64,000 bases of DNA, taken from Craterostigma plantagineum (Eukaryota; Streptophyta; Magnoliopsida; Lamiales; Linderniaceae). This document shows positions 47,793 to 58,955 of this stretch, piece by piece; position 1 is the stretch's first letter, and every line of letters begins with the position of its first letter. Below the pieces are notes generated by a model, which was not told the origin of the DNA, did no database searches, and saw only the letters and a program-made list of their open reading frames with translations. The DNA is taken from the NCBI GenBank assembly GCA_027422505.1, contig JAPQWV010000002.1, positions 28,498,501-28,562,500 on the forward strand. The letters are read 5' to 3'. Made by a program: the position numbers and the translations under genes.

Positions 47793-48325
47793 TGTCTAAC
47801 CAAGAGACGCTGTTTTGGGCGGGAAAGCTGAAGCTGGGTATTATTTTGGGCGGGAATTTGGATGTAGTATATATTCCTGTAGTAATGTGGTACCAGAATC
47901 ACTTTATGTGTTACAGATTGCGGTTTAAGATCTTTAGGGTAAACCGTTTCGGGGTTACGATTAAAGGTTTATTGTGGTAAGATTTGTTTTATGATTGACG
48001 TATAATGCCTGGTTAGAAAGATTTGTTGTAATTCATAATGATAAATATCAATGTGATGTAAATTGAGGAACTTGGTGGAATACATTTGTCTACGATTTGC
48101 ATTTGTGTACACTTCACATGATCAAAACCTCATTACTTGACAACTTATATCATATTTGCATAAAACGTAACAAAATCAAGGAACTTGGTGGATTATACAT
48201 CAAACCTTATATTTCCATGATTTATATTCTTCGACAACCGAATAAACCAACTTTTATTTACAAAATTATTCGAACAATTAAAACGACTTAATGTGGTATC
48301 GAAACGTAGTGATGTGGTACCAGGA

Positions 48326-49122
48326 TAGTATAAATTGGTATCAAATTATGCTGAAGTGGTACATTTTACACTCGATTTGGTATCACGTAAAGATGGAGAG
48401 GCATATTCATTGTCGGCTCATACACACTTCTGGAATGTTCTAATATTTTGGTATGAAAGGAGTATAAATTGGTATCAAATTACGCTGAAGTGGTACATTT
48501 TACACTCGATTTGGTATCACGTAAAGATGGAGAGGCATATTCATTGTCGGCCCATACACACTTCTGGAATGTTCTAATATTTTGGTATGAAAGGAGTATA
48601 AATTGGTATCAAATTATGCTGAAGTGGTACATTTTACACTCGATTTGGTATCACGTAAAGATGGAGAGGCATATTCATTGTCGGCCCATACACACTTCTG
48701 GAATGTTCTAATATTTTGGTATGAAAGGAGTATAAATTGGTATCAAATTACGCTGAAGTGGTACATTTTACACTCGATTTGGTATCACGTAAAGATGGAG
48801 AGGCATATTCATTGTCGGCCCATACACACTTCTGGAATGTTCTAATATTTTGGTATGAAAGGAGTATAAATTGGTATCAAATTATGCTGAAGTGGTACAT
48901 TTTACACTCGATTTGGTATCACGTAAAGATGGAGAGGCATATTCATTGTCGGCCCATACACACTTCTGGAATGTTCTAATATTTTGGTATGAAAGGAGTA
49001 TAAATTGGTATCAAATTACGCTGAAGTGGTACATTTTACACTCGATTTGGTATCACGTAAAGATGGAGAGGCATATTCATTGTCGGCCCATACACACTTC
49101 TGGAATGTTCTAATATTTTGGA
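48326..49122. repeat. 134-bp tandem array, six units, in dimers
   Basis: Six near-identical units follow with a constant 134-bp step (for example GGTATCAAATTA at 48334, 48468, 48602, 48736, 48870, 49004). The base after ATTA alternates T, C, T, C, T, C, so the real unit of amplification seems to be a 268-bp dimer. The first copy alone has CGGCTCATAC instead of CGGCCCATAC. The array lies between the transposase and the truncated end of the DUF1985/Ulp1-like gene. Open frames of 80 codons across it are by-products. Confidence 0.95.
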
Positions 49123-49138
49123 ATGTGATACGTGCATA

Positions 49139-51430
49139 TTATAAGGACGAATTATGTACACAACATACCGCAACATGAGTCGCAATGAAGAGTGTCTCTG
49201 CACTAGGGGCAAAGCGTCCTTTATAAAGATCCGACGATAGGTATTGGAACCACGCGTCTATTACATCGCACCTAGTAGGACTTCCTTTTACCATTGCTGC
49301 CAAATGAACACCCTTCAGCTCTACATTCCCCTCGTCCCAAATCACCTTGCTGCATTTACAACAACCATTAGTTACTCGCCGATCATATTCCAACGATCGA
49401 AAAAATTATTAAAAGTAACTTACTTGAAATTGCCTAGGTCGATGTATCGGTCAACAAGCTCTCTTTCAGCAAGAGATAGAGTTGCCTTCCCGGCAAACTC
49501 TTTGTCAAGCGTCAGGGAACTATCGGCACCGCCCTCGTTTGGAACGCCTTCTGGACTGCCTGTCGTATAGCTGTCGCCTACTTCACTGTTACTGCTTTCT
49601 TAGGAGCAGCTTTTTGGTTCCTTCGCTTCTTGATAGGCGGAGTCGTGCTTCCGGGTGGTGTAACGAAATCCTCGTCCCTTTTTCTGTTTCTGTTGGCCCT
49701 TGTCCTGACATTCTGAGCTATCGAGGGATCATCCACCTGCGCCTTCGAAGCTACATATTGCTTGTACTCATCACCCACCGTCGAAACAGAAAAGGACTTC
49801 AGTAACTTGGAAATCATGTCGTCTGCCCCTGCATCATCAACAGACTTCCCATCCCTAGCATCATCACCCTTCACACTCTCATCAGCCCTAGCGTCATCAA
49901 CAGACTTCCCATCCCTAGCAACATCACCCTTCACACTCTCATCAGCCCTAGCGTCATCATCCTCAGCACCCTTCACAGACTTCCCAGCACTAGCATTATC
50001 ATCCCAATCACCCTTCGCACTCTCATCATCCCTAGCATAATCATCCTCAGTACCCTTGACGCTCTCATCAGCCCTAGCACTGTCATCAGCCCTAGCATCA
50101 TCAACCTCACCTTCCTTCTCATTCGCATCAATCACCTTCTCAGCTACCTTGTCAGTCTCATGGACCTGCTCATCGAACTTCTCATCATCCAACAACCCAT
50201 CAGAACTTTCAGCCACCTTCTCAGACCCATCGTCCACCTTTGCATCGGCTGCCTTCTCAGCCCGATCCTCTGCCTTATCAGGTTCGTCATCCATTGGCTT
50301 CTCATCAACATCAACATCAACTCCATCGACCCACGTTAGGCTTGCGGGCAAAGAGAGGTACATGTTAACCTCGTCCTTGAGAAGTAGAAGGGGGTGGGCA
50401 ACTTCATTAGGCGCCAACTTCTCGATAGATTCCAAGAATCTCTCTTCTCTGGTTCGACTTGATGGGTTCACCCACCTAGTGAACCGAGGAACACCATCCA
50501 CCGACTGCCACGTACCTAACGAGGGTGCATGCTCGTACACCCATACCTGAAAAGGGGCAAATAAGTACATTAAGCGATGAATACGAAAGAAATAAAACAA
50601 CATTACTGAAAAACAGGGAAGAAGACTTACTAACAAGCCAAGAGTGCACCCTTCAATGTACGCCGGCCTTTGCAAAATCGATTTTACAAGGAACGAATGA
50701 ACTGCCGGCCCCACGCTAAATTACCAATACAGTCTAGACGCTCAACGTAAGACGCAAGGAATTCAGGGAAGTTGTAGCTCGGTGTGGGAAATAAAATGCA
50801 AATACACACTAAGAGGACATACATTCGGCTGAAATCCTCCAAACTGACTGTATCACACCGACCTTTTAATTCTAACATTTTCTTAATTACATCGTCCCGG
50901 CCTAATCGACTGAATTTTTGATCGGGAAAACACCTCTTCACAAACCCTACTTCAGACCCATATTTATGTGCCAAATCCACAAACTGACCGTATGCTTTAA
51001 GACCCATAAACACTGAAAACTCTTTCACAGAAAATGGAACCAAATTACCTTCTCCAAACCTGAAAATCGTGGCATCCTCATTTAGTCGACTAAGCACGGC
51101 TTTTAACCTACCACTGGGGATTTCGCATGGGCTTAGCCGCCGGAATACCGTGAACGGCGTCCTCTCCACAGCCTCGATATGGGCTTCGCTGGCTCCTCCC
51201 AGAATGTCCGTCATACACTTCAGGAAAAACTTGGGTTGGCATCGACTTCTTATGCCCGTTGGACGCCTTTCGCTCGATCCCTCGACTTTATTCTTCCCGG
51301 CGAGCTTCCTATCCTTCTTCCGGCCACTAACTCGGCCATCGACGCCGCTCTTCTTCCCAGATACTTTCTTCTTCCCAGCATCCTTCTTTCGGCCCTTTTC
51401 TTGTCGATTGACGGGTTTCTTCGGAGCCAT
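49139..51430 (-). pseudogene. DUF1985 / Ulp1-like (C48) transposon gene, broken and truncated
   Basis: Minus strand, first ATG at 51430 (MAPKKPV). A Lys-rich nuclear-localisation-like N-terminus is followed by a DUF1985 domain (KCMTDILGG, IFRFGEGNLVPFSVKEFSVFMGLK, SRMYVLLVCICILFP). A 1-nt frame change near 50705 and another near 49580 break it. Two likely GT-AG introns are 50630-50547 and 49423-49350. The middle is a low-complexity acidic region of DDARADESVKGD/ARDGKSV repeats (49843-50100). The end (VDRYIDLG, VIWDEGNVELKG, AWFQYLSSDL) resembles the start of the Ulp1-type peptidase domain, but the frame stops at 49139. The His-Asp-Cys catalytic part is missing, replaced by the tandem array. 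In intact relatives the product is a predicted SUMO-peptidase-like protein of MULEs. Confidence 0.8.
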
Positions 51431-51937
51431 CGCAATAATCGTCGATGATGGGTCGAAATTGCTCGGGTTTCGTCGATTAAGGGTTCTAATCGCTAGAAAT
51501 TGGTCGGGTTTCGTCAAATCGGGGAAGTTTCGTCGATTAAGGGGGCAAATCGGGGGAAATGTCGTCGGGTTTTCGCGTCGAAGGGGGGGAGTCGAATTTT
51601 AGGGTTTCTGGTATGAAAATCGATTTTGGGCCTCAATTCGTCTCTTAATTGGTATATACTATAACATTTACAGATGATTTAATAATAACACTTCAATCTG
51701 AATACATACCACTAAAATATATTTCTATACCACTTAATAACACGTTAAAATTTACAGTCTAAAAACGTTGATGTAATTTCAGATACAAAAAGGGTAAAAA
51801 TGTCTTTTCCGTCCCAAATGGTCCTTTTCCCTAACTTAAACTTGTTTGGGTCTTTTTTCCTATTTAAAATATAAAGAGGGCCTGAATCATATGAAACTTC
51901 TTAGAAGGGCCTGATATCTAATTAGCCCAATTTTTAA

Positions 51938-52510
51938 ATGTTGTGAGGGGTGGAAATGAAAACAAGTAACGATGTTATTTGGAAAAGTTATTGGTCAACG
52001 AAAATCTATGGGTGGGAAACCGCGTAGTTTTTCTTCTCCAATTAAACCATTACCTTCATCATCATCTCTCTCAATCTTTCTCTCTTCATTACGCACGGAG
52101 AAAAGAGAAAGGTAGAAAAATCAATCCTCCTGAGCACCTGGTGTCAAGAATTCATCAGCGCTGCCAATTATCAGCTCAGTGATCCCCGCGGGATCTATCT
52201 GAGTTGAAAGTACTTATTACTGTAATAATCTAGGCTTGTTTTTAGCCTTTTCAATTTCTTCGTAACGTCGATTTTCTAAATGTAATCGTGCGGGGAATAA
52301 TCACGAATCCTATAGGGTTTGTGAGGTTGTTTGTGCCTTCTGTGATGTACAGTTAATTTCGTTTCCCTGTCGCGTTGGTAAATATGAAATTCACGCGCAA
52401 GAAAAAAAGGTGAACAAAATTGTTTTTAGGGGTTCTTCCTTAGCTAGCTTGTATAATTCGTTTTTAGGGTTTTCAATTTGGATTGAGGTTGAGAGGTTGA
52501 GATATTCAAT
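51938..52510 (+). promoter_or_regulatory. 5' leader and core promoter of the PI4-kinase gene
   Basis: The MULE ends at 51928. A pyrimidine-rich stretch TCTCTCTCAATCTTTCTCTCTTC (52061-52090) is typical of plant 5' untranslated regions. Several in-frame stops precede the start codon at 52511. The leader may hold an intron after about 52210. No TATA box was recognised. Confidence 0.45.
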
Positions 52511-54463
52511 ATGTCTGCTGCTGGTTTGGTTTCCGTTGCCCCTCATCATAAGGAGACTATAAATGCTTTGCCTCCGTTCCCCAAACATAGCCAAGAAGCA
52601 ATCTTGATATACATTTCCATGCCGGGTTTGGTTGTCCCGATGCGAGTTTTGGAGTCTGATTCCATCCATTCGGTGAAGCTTCAGATTCAATCATGTAAAG
52701 GGATTGTCACTAGGAACCAGAAATTGGTTTGTGGGGGTAGGGAGTTGTTTAGGAGCAATTCGCTTGTGAGGGATTATGGTGTGAGTGATGGGTATGTTTT
52801 GCATTTGGTCCTTCGTCTCTCTGATCTTCAGGTTATTAGTGTGACGACCTCTACTGGAACAGAGTTCACATTTCATGTGGAAAGGAGTCGAGATGTTGGC
52901 TACGTCAGAAGTCAGATTGCAAGCAAGGGGAATGTTGAGGATATCGAGGATCATGAAATTATGCTTGATGGAGAGCCTATCGAAGACCATAGGCTCGTTC
53001 ACGAACTGTCAGGGAATAACAAGGATGTGGTGCTTCATTTGTTTATGCGGAGGGTTGCTAAAGTTAGGGCTGCACCTATTGGAAAGAGCCTTGAGGTGTC
53101 TGTAGCTGCGTCGAAAGCAGATGGTGTTAGAGAGTATGATGCAGATATGCGATATGAGGTTGGTGGTGATCTGGGGACGGGGATGAATTTCTATACAAGT
53201 AGGAAGCCTTGTGATAAGGATATATTCTTGGATCCTGTGATTGTTAACCCAAATATTGAAATGCCTTCAGAAGTTAGCGAGTTGATTGATTCTACATTAA
53301 AAGGATTAGAATGTGGTAACTTTCCCATTAGGGCTGCAGAAGGTACTGGGGGTGCATACTTTATGCCTGATTCATCGGATACTAAATATGTAGCTGTTTT
53401 TAAGCCAGTAGATGAAGAGCCTATGGCTGCGCATAATCCTCGAGGCTTGCCCTTTTCTGAAGATGGTGAAGGGTTAAAGAAAGGGACAAGAGTTGGAGAA
53501 GGTGCTCTGAGAGAGTGTGCTGCTTACTTACTCGACCATCCTAAGAGTGGAAGGCGCTCTTTTCCTTGGGATGTTATGGGGTTTTCTGGGGTTCCTCCAA
53601 CCGTGTTTGTCAGGTGCCTTCACAAAGGTTTCAACCATCCTGGTGGTGTTACTGTGAAGGCTGGGTCATTGCAAATGTTTAAGGAGAACAATGGGAGCTG
53701 TGAAGATATGGGGCCGAACGCTTTCCCCGTTGAAGAGGTGCACAAGATTGCGGTGTTGGACATGAGGATGGCCAACGCAGATAGGCATGCTGGGAATATA
53801 TTGGTTAGCAAAGGGAAAGATGGGAAAACAGTATTAATCCCCATTGATCATGGCTACTGCTTGCCCTATACTGTAAGTCTTTGTTCGAGTTCTGGTTATT
53901 ACTTTATTTGTTATGTCGTCCTACTTGGATGCATTGTCACGAAAAGGTGAACTTTGAAAAATGGGCGTTGAACAGATAAATGTACCCTCTACCATTTTGT
54001 ATGAATACCATATTCTGAGTGATAGATGGATATCAGGGGTATTTGTTAAGTGATATCTTATCACTGAGATGATATTTGCTTGCTGCAGTTTGAAGACTGT
54101 ACATTCGAGTGGCTTTACTGGCCTCAAGCATGCCAACCTTTCAACGATGAGACATCTGAGTATATTATGTCCTTGGATGCTGAGAAAGACATTGAGCTGC
54201 TCAAATACTATGGGTGGGAGCTACCCCTTGAATGTGCCCGCGTGCTGCGTATATCCACAATGCTTCTTAAAAAGGGTGTTGAAAAGGGTCTCACTCCATT
54301 TGCAATAGGCAGCATGATGTGCAGGGAGACTGTGAGAAAGGAATCGGTCATCGAAGAGATTGTGAGAGAAGCCAGCGACTCAATTCTGCCAGGTTCGAGT
54401 GAAGCGACATTCTTCGATTCTGTCTCGAGCATCATGGATCGCCGTCTCGATGTCCTAAATTGA
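52511..54463 (+). CDS. PI4KG4-like: Phosphatidylinositol 4-kinase gamma with two ubiquitin-like domains
   Basis: A 578-residue protein from two exons (52511-53872 and 54089-54463; 216-bp GT-AG intron, phase 0). Residues about 30-107 and 108-185 are two ubiquitin-like domains (ILIYISMPGLVVPMRV, QKLVCGGRELFRSNSLVRDYG; then a second, more diverged copy). The C-terminal half is the PI3/PI4-kinase-like catalytic domain: AEGTGGAYFM and YVAVFKP (nucleotide Lys), the VGEGALRECAAYLLDH helix, VRCLHKGFNHPGG, catalytic loop MRMANADRHAGNILV and metal-binding IDHGYCLP. The layout equals plant PI4K-gamma 2-4/UbDK-gamma proteins. Members of this group phosphorylate proteins and bind proteasome components; lipid kinase activity is doubtful in some. 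All key residues are present and the gene looks intact. The 5' side lies only about 580 bp from the giant MULE. Confidence 0.94.
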
Positions 54464-55285
54464 ACATTGCATATGCTGCTTAGTTTGTTTGTCCGTGCAT
54501 TAAGGTTTTTACATCTCAGTATTCAGTCGCAGCAGATTCTATACCACCGCCCCGAACCTTGTTGTTTATGTTCTAATAATATATCTGGGCTGTGACTTTT
54601 ACCTTTGCCTTTAAGTATATCCTTTGTATTCCCCTTTTCTGACGATGAACTGGAGATGAAGTTTGATCGTATAATGTGAAGATGGATGATATAGACTCCA
54701 GAGTGCTTCCTTTCTCTTGTTTTGGGTTCAATTCTAATGGAAACGGTTGACCAATTCAAGAAAGTGGGATTTGACCGTTTTAGTTAATGAAAGAATTTTT
54801 TCTAATTCGAGTTTTTAAATTCCGTTTCGAATTTTAGTTTCAGTTTTTACTAAACCGCTCGGTTGATATCTTGTATAGGTGGGAATAGGTGGTTATGGAT
54901 GTATGAATAAGTTACTTCGTGTTTGGTATCTGTATATAGCATACATGTATTGTATGGCTATACACGTCTACTACAGGGATTTTGGTTGTAAGGCTTGTAT
55001 ATGCATATTCACCTCTAAGGTGGTTATGAGGTGTTTATCACTAATAACATCGATACACACCTCAAACATATCAATTAAAAACAATTTACATCATTACACA
55101 AATAATTACACTCACATCAAACATGTTGAAATACAATATAAACGAAATTCTTGTATAACCATACGCAAATAACTTATACCCTTATAATCTATTAACATGG
55201 ATATCAAACGACCGATAAAAATTTTCTCAAAGAATTCCTCTTATTATTACCTTAGCCCTTGCTAAAGCTAAACCCATCATACTTA
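54464..55285. other. 3' flank of the PI4-kinase gene and AT-rich spacer
   Basis: The 3' untranslated region should extend through about 54760. From 54870 on the DNA is AT-rich with TATAC words and no recognised gene or element. Confidence 0.4.
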
Positions 55286-56456
55286 GATCAACTCCAATAG
55301 GATTCCAAATAGAACCTACAACCAAATTCTCCCTCCAACACATACCAAAAGTCAAACCTAAAATTGGTTTTTGACAATTTCTCTCTGCTCCTATACGCAT
55401 ATTTGAGTTTGTACTATTCATCACCTTAAAACATTTTAAGTCTTACCATTTGACCCTTAAATGCTAATAATTATATTTTCAAAAATAAAAATAGTTTAAC
55501 TAAATTTTAATCATTCTTCTATATAATAATACATGAATATTGTTTTTAAAAAAAAAGTTACAAATTGCAATATTAAAATATTACAAATTTAGCACATTGA
55601 AAAAAACATTAAATTAGCGAACTGAAAATTGGCATACAAGCATAATAATTAAAAACGTCATAAATAACATACAAGCATTGAAAATAACAATACATCATAA
55701 TTAACGAAACTACATAAAATATTTTGCAATGAAACAAGAATCTTGCAGAAAAGACGTTGAACGTGCATTCGGAGTTCTTCAATCACGTTTTGGAATCGTA
55801 GCAGGACCCGTACGTTATTGGAAAAATGAAGTATTACATGATATAATAATTTCATGTATTATTTAACATGATTGTGGAGGATGAACGTGATCTAAGTGCG
55901 CCAATTGAAATTGAGATGGAAATTCCATTGCCGGAAATCGAAATGGCGATAGATGGAAATACCCGATTTGAAGATTTCATATCTCGGTACGAAAAGTTAA
56001 GAATAACGATGATCACGTTGCACTTAGAAATGTATTGATTGATCATTTGTGGACGAATACCCAAATGCCGAGACTTGAAACTATCTCTCTATTGCTTGTA
56101 CGAATGTTTTTTTATTTGCGTCTTAATGTATCTTTAGGTCGAGTATTGTTTTCTAATGAATATTATTTCTCCAAACTTCTGTGCATACGATTTTATCATT
56201 TATGTCATTAGTTTATTTCACATTTTTCCAATCAAATTAAAATAATAGTTTGCTCTAATTTGTAATTTTAGTAAAATGTGTAGATGTTATTGAAATGATA
56301 TAAAAGTCGAAGTGGAAAAATGACTATTGTGAGAATATTTATTTGGGTTTGAAAATGGATTTAACAGTTGGAGAATAATTACTGTTGACGTGATATTAAC
56401 TGTAAATGGATTTGTGAATTGGTTTTACAGTTGGAGATTGTGGGATCGAATGCTGC
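55286..56456 (+). mobile_element. PIF/Harbinger element remnant with transposase tail
   Basis: The left end GATCAACTCCAATAGG after TTA and the right end ACAGTTGGAGATTGTGG (inverted CCACAATCTCCAACTGT) resemble diverged Harbinger termini; these limits are tentative. The interior carries the C-terminal part of a Harbinger transposase (55731-56060). Most of the transposase is deleted, so the element is dead. Confidence 0.5.
55731..56060 (+). pseudogene. PIF/Harbinger DDE transposase C-terminal fragment
   Basis: The plus frame reads ESCRKDVERAFGVLQSRFGI, with the family's catalytic Glu in DVERAFG, then AGPVRYWKNEVLHDIIISCII. A TAA created by a small deletion follows where the family has LHN. The frame resumes as NMIVEDERD and ends near RNVLIDHLW. 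The order and words are those of the DDE_Tnp_4 domain end. The first two catalytic Asp residues and the N-terminus are absent. Confidence 0.85.
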
Positions 56457-58792
56457 GAAAAAACAAAAATGATATATCACAAAGGTGCATCATTCATTTT
56501 CGAAAATGAGTGCAATACACGCACGCAAATGCTCTCAAGCAGCTATCTAAATTTCACTCTTAGTGTGGATGGAAGTAGGCTAATTAAGTCGGCCGGAGCG
56601 TTAGGCGAGGTTTAACCAAGGCTAGGCATGTTCCGTTGGAGTTGGTCAATTAAGATTGCTAGAGCATTGTCCCAAGGAGAGATGAAGAAGGCACACTGCG
56701 ACCAAGGTAAAGCTGTTTAGGTCCTTTATTAAGTTGAATCAAGTAAAATAGTATTCCTTTCGCAGGTGAAGGGAATGAGAAGAAGATCCCCTTCATTGCA
56801 GCATAGTTATTGGAAGTGCGTTGCAGAAAATTTATTTTCTTTTTTCACTTCCTCTTGTCAAGGATTGGATGGTTCGGGTTTACACGTTGATCTAACGGCT
56901 GGAATTCATTGATGACCGATAAGCCGTGGAGGGGAATTCAAGGAAAATCACTACCAATTCCCTTTTTCGTAACTATAGTTGCATTATACTATTTATGTAG
57001 AATATTGATTGGACCGAAATATTATATTTATGAGAACCACTTAATTATTGATGCCTTATTGACACGTAATAGGGCGGGTCGAATCCGTAAGAGATTACCG
57101 TTTGATGCGAGTGGCAGCTCCTCGTCATTTTCTTCAAACGTCGCGGTGATGGTGAAGATCACTAGATTGTCACGCTGTATCACGGAAACGATTCCCCAAA
57201 GATGACTAGCGAGATCGTTCCGTCGCGTGAGAGAGATCGAGTGTGTGAAACTCGTCGCGTTTTTTTCTTTGTGGTTTCGGCTTTTCTTATTTCGAAAACT
57301 TTAGCAGTTTTATTCTAGTATGGTGCACGATTTTTTTGTCTATCTTAAGGCTTGGATTTCGATTTCTAAGTCCATAAAGTATGTGAGATTTTTGCCACAT
57401 TTATCTCTCTAGTTTTGAATTCAAAATGCAATCAAGGAAACATACTATAAATAGATTATTAACTTTGATATTTAAATCAAATAAAATATCTTTAAATGTG
57501 GAATCAAATTTTGAAATTTATACAATATATATTTTGAAATTTTATTTCATATTTATTTATATCAAATATATAAATCCCAAAATACTCTAGGCATATTTCG
57601 AAATTAGCTTAAGGTGAAAAAGTCCACTTTTACCCTCAAGACGTTTAAGAACTTGGTAAAGTCCAAGTCTTAAAGTTAGTTTCATACGAAGTCCGACTTT
57701 GGTCCAATAAATGGCCCAAGACCATTAAGGCGCGATCTAACGACCCAAGGCCCGTTAAGGTTCAAAACACATTCTATCTTCAACGATACACTTTGATGAT
57801 CATTTTTTAAACCCGACTCTCTAGGTTCGACTCAATCGGCATGGGATGAATCCAATAGTCCGGTAGTTGCCTAGTAAATCCCGCAGTTCCAGACAGTAAC
57901 ACGATCGATTACGAATTTTGACCTAGTCTTATTCCTGAAACTGCAATAGATTATAGTACTACGTATAAACCCTTCAACTGTGTCCTGATCGAGTGAGAGC
58001 CATGATCTATGTCAAACTCACTCAGCTCGATTCTATGACAAAATGAAGATGAGGCAAATTACCAAACTACCCTCCATGTCTAGCATGAGTTAGTTCAACA
58101 CATTGACCAAGGATTTCGTAATTTTCCGTCCCCGTTCACATAGGACACTTGTCTCGATTACTTACGAGACTATAAATTCAGACTGGCGGTCTGTGCCCGA
58201 CAATCACAAATCGTCATCACGACCGCATCTGGCTCGCTGACCCATGCAACAGCAAATCGGGTCGAGGGGAACCAGTGACAGTTGAGACTTCGAAGTGAAC
58301 TCCGTCAAAGTCCCTTTCAGTCTAAGGTTCACACAGACTACTATATCTTTATCGTCGGTCATTGACACTCTTGAGTAATAAGCCATGTTCGACCGTACGA
58401 CCTGCGAGTCAGTGTCCATGAAACGATTCAATCCCCTGATTCGAACTCGTATCACAAGTCATGACCTCCGCTTTCAAGCGGGATATCGACACACGATAGG
58501 TCATTGCAAAATAAGTCGTAATCGGTTATCCAGCACCCTACTGGAGCCTAAGGCTTACAGACTTTTAATGTTCGATGTTAAGGGTCCACTGGTACCTTCC
58601 TCTCTCGTGCCCGTCGAGAACACTGACTCAACTCGATATATTTGGATTTGTTCATTTATTGTTTTACCGGATGCTAAGTAAATAACCCACATAACGAATA
58701 AACGAACAATGCCTTTATTGAACACATGAAAATATCTTATTACACAATAGGTCGAATGATAAATAAGCTAACACTCTATATTATTGAATTCC
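56457..58792. other. Long spacer, possibly retroelement-derived, no gene recognised
   Basis: A 98-codon frame (56909-57205) and others at 58204-58681 give peptides without domains. The stretch 57600-58680 is of balanced composition and reads like LTR or internal retroelement DNA, but I found no paired repeat, primer site or coding motif to support that. Confidence 0.35.
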
Positions 58793-58955
58793 CCTGCCGA
58801 GGTCCCCTTCTATATAGCACGAGACTCGACGCTGTGCAGCACAAAACCCGTGCTATACAACAGGGGACCCGACGCTGCCAGCACGGGTCCACTGCTATAT
58901 AGCACGGGTCCCATGTAGCAGGGGATCCGTGCTATACAGCAGGGGACCCCTGCCA
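58793..58955. repeat. Cluster of GTGCTATAYAGCA / CAGGGGACCC repeats
   Basis: The words GTGCTATACARCAGGGGACCC, GCTATATAGCACGGGTCC and CAGCACGGGTCC recur about six times in both orientations over about 160 bases. CTATATAGCAC and GTGCTATACAG are mutually complementary, so the block can fold into several hairpins. No coding role. Confidence 0.75.

Larger units (their letters stand above)
35508..51928. mobile_element. Giant Mutator-like element with transposase and DUF1985/Ulp1-like genes, split by an LTR element
   Basis: The left end starts GGGGGCTTTCTATTTCAGG and the right end, inverted, starts GGGCTAATTAGATATCAGG. Both are flanked by the perfect 9-bp duplication AATTTTTAA (35499-35507 and 51929-51937). 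Each terminal repeat (about 140 bp) has two CAGGCCC motifs about 35 bases apart, then GGACC words and an AAATGxC stretch, as in the 1680-bp element at 23067. The total span is 16421 bp; without the nested LTR element and its extra 5 bp it is about 8.5 kb. On the minus strand it carries a MuDR-type transposase and a DUF1985/Ulp1-like gene, both broken. Tandem repeats rich in GTGGTA/GGTACC fill its left arm, the transposase upstream region and the space between the genes. MULEs with Ulp1-like genes (Kaonashi-type) are known in plants; this one fits that class. Confidence 0.88.

Noticed and set aside
48335..49113. Five overlapping 80-codon open frames in the tandem array, like a repeated protein
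   Set aside because: The repeat step is 134 bases, not a multiple of three, so the frame drifts from unit to unit. The frames are copies of the same chance frame and have no start context or domain.
48326..49122. Regularly spaced repeats that could suggest a CRISPR-like array
   Set aside because: Units are directly adjacent with no unique spacers, and the DNA is plant nuclear.
56909..57205. 98-codon open frame MMTDKPWRGIQGK...
   Set aside because: Not similar to any family I know, starts in plain spacer and has no supporting signals.
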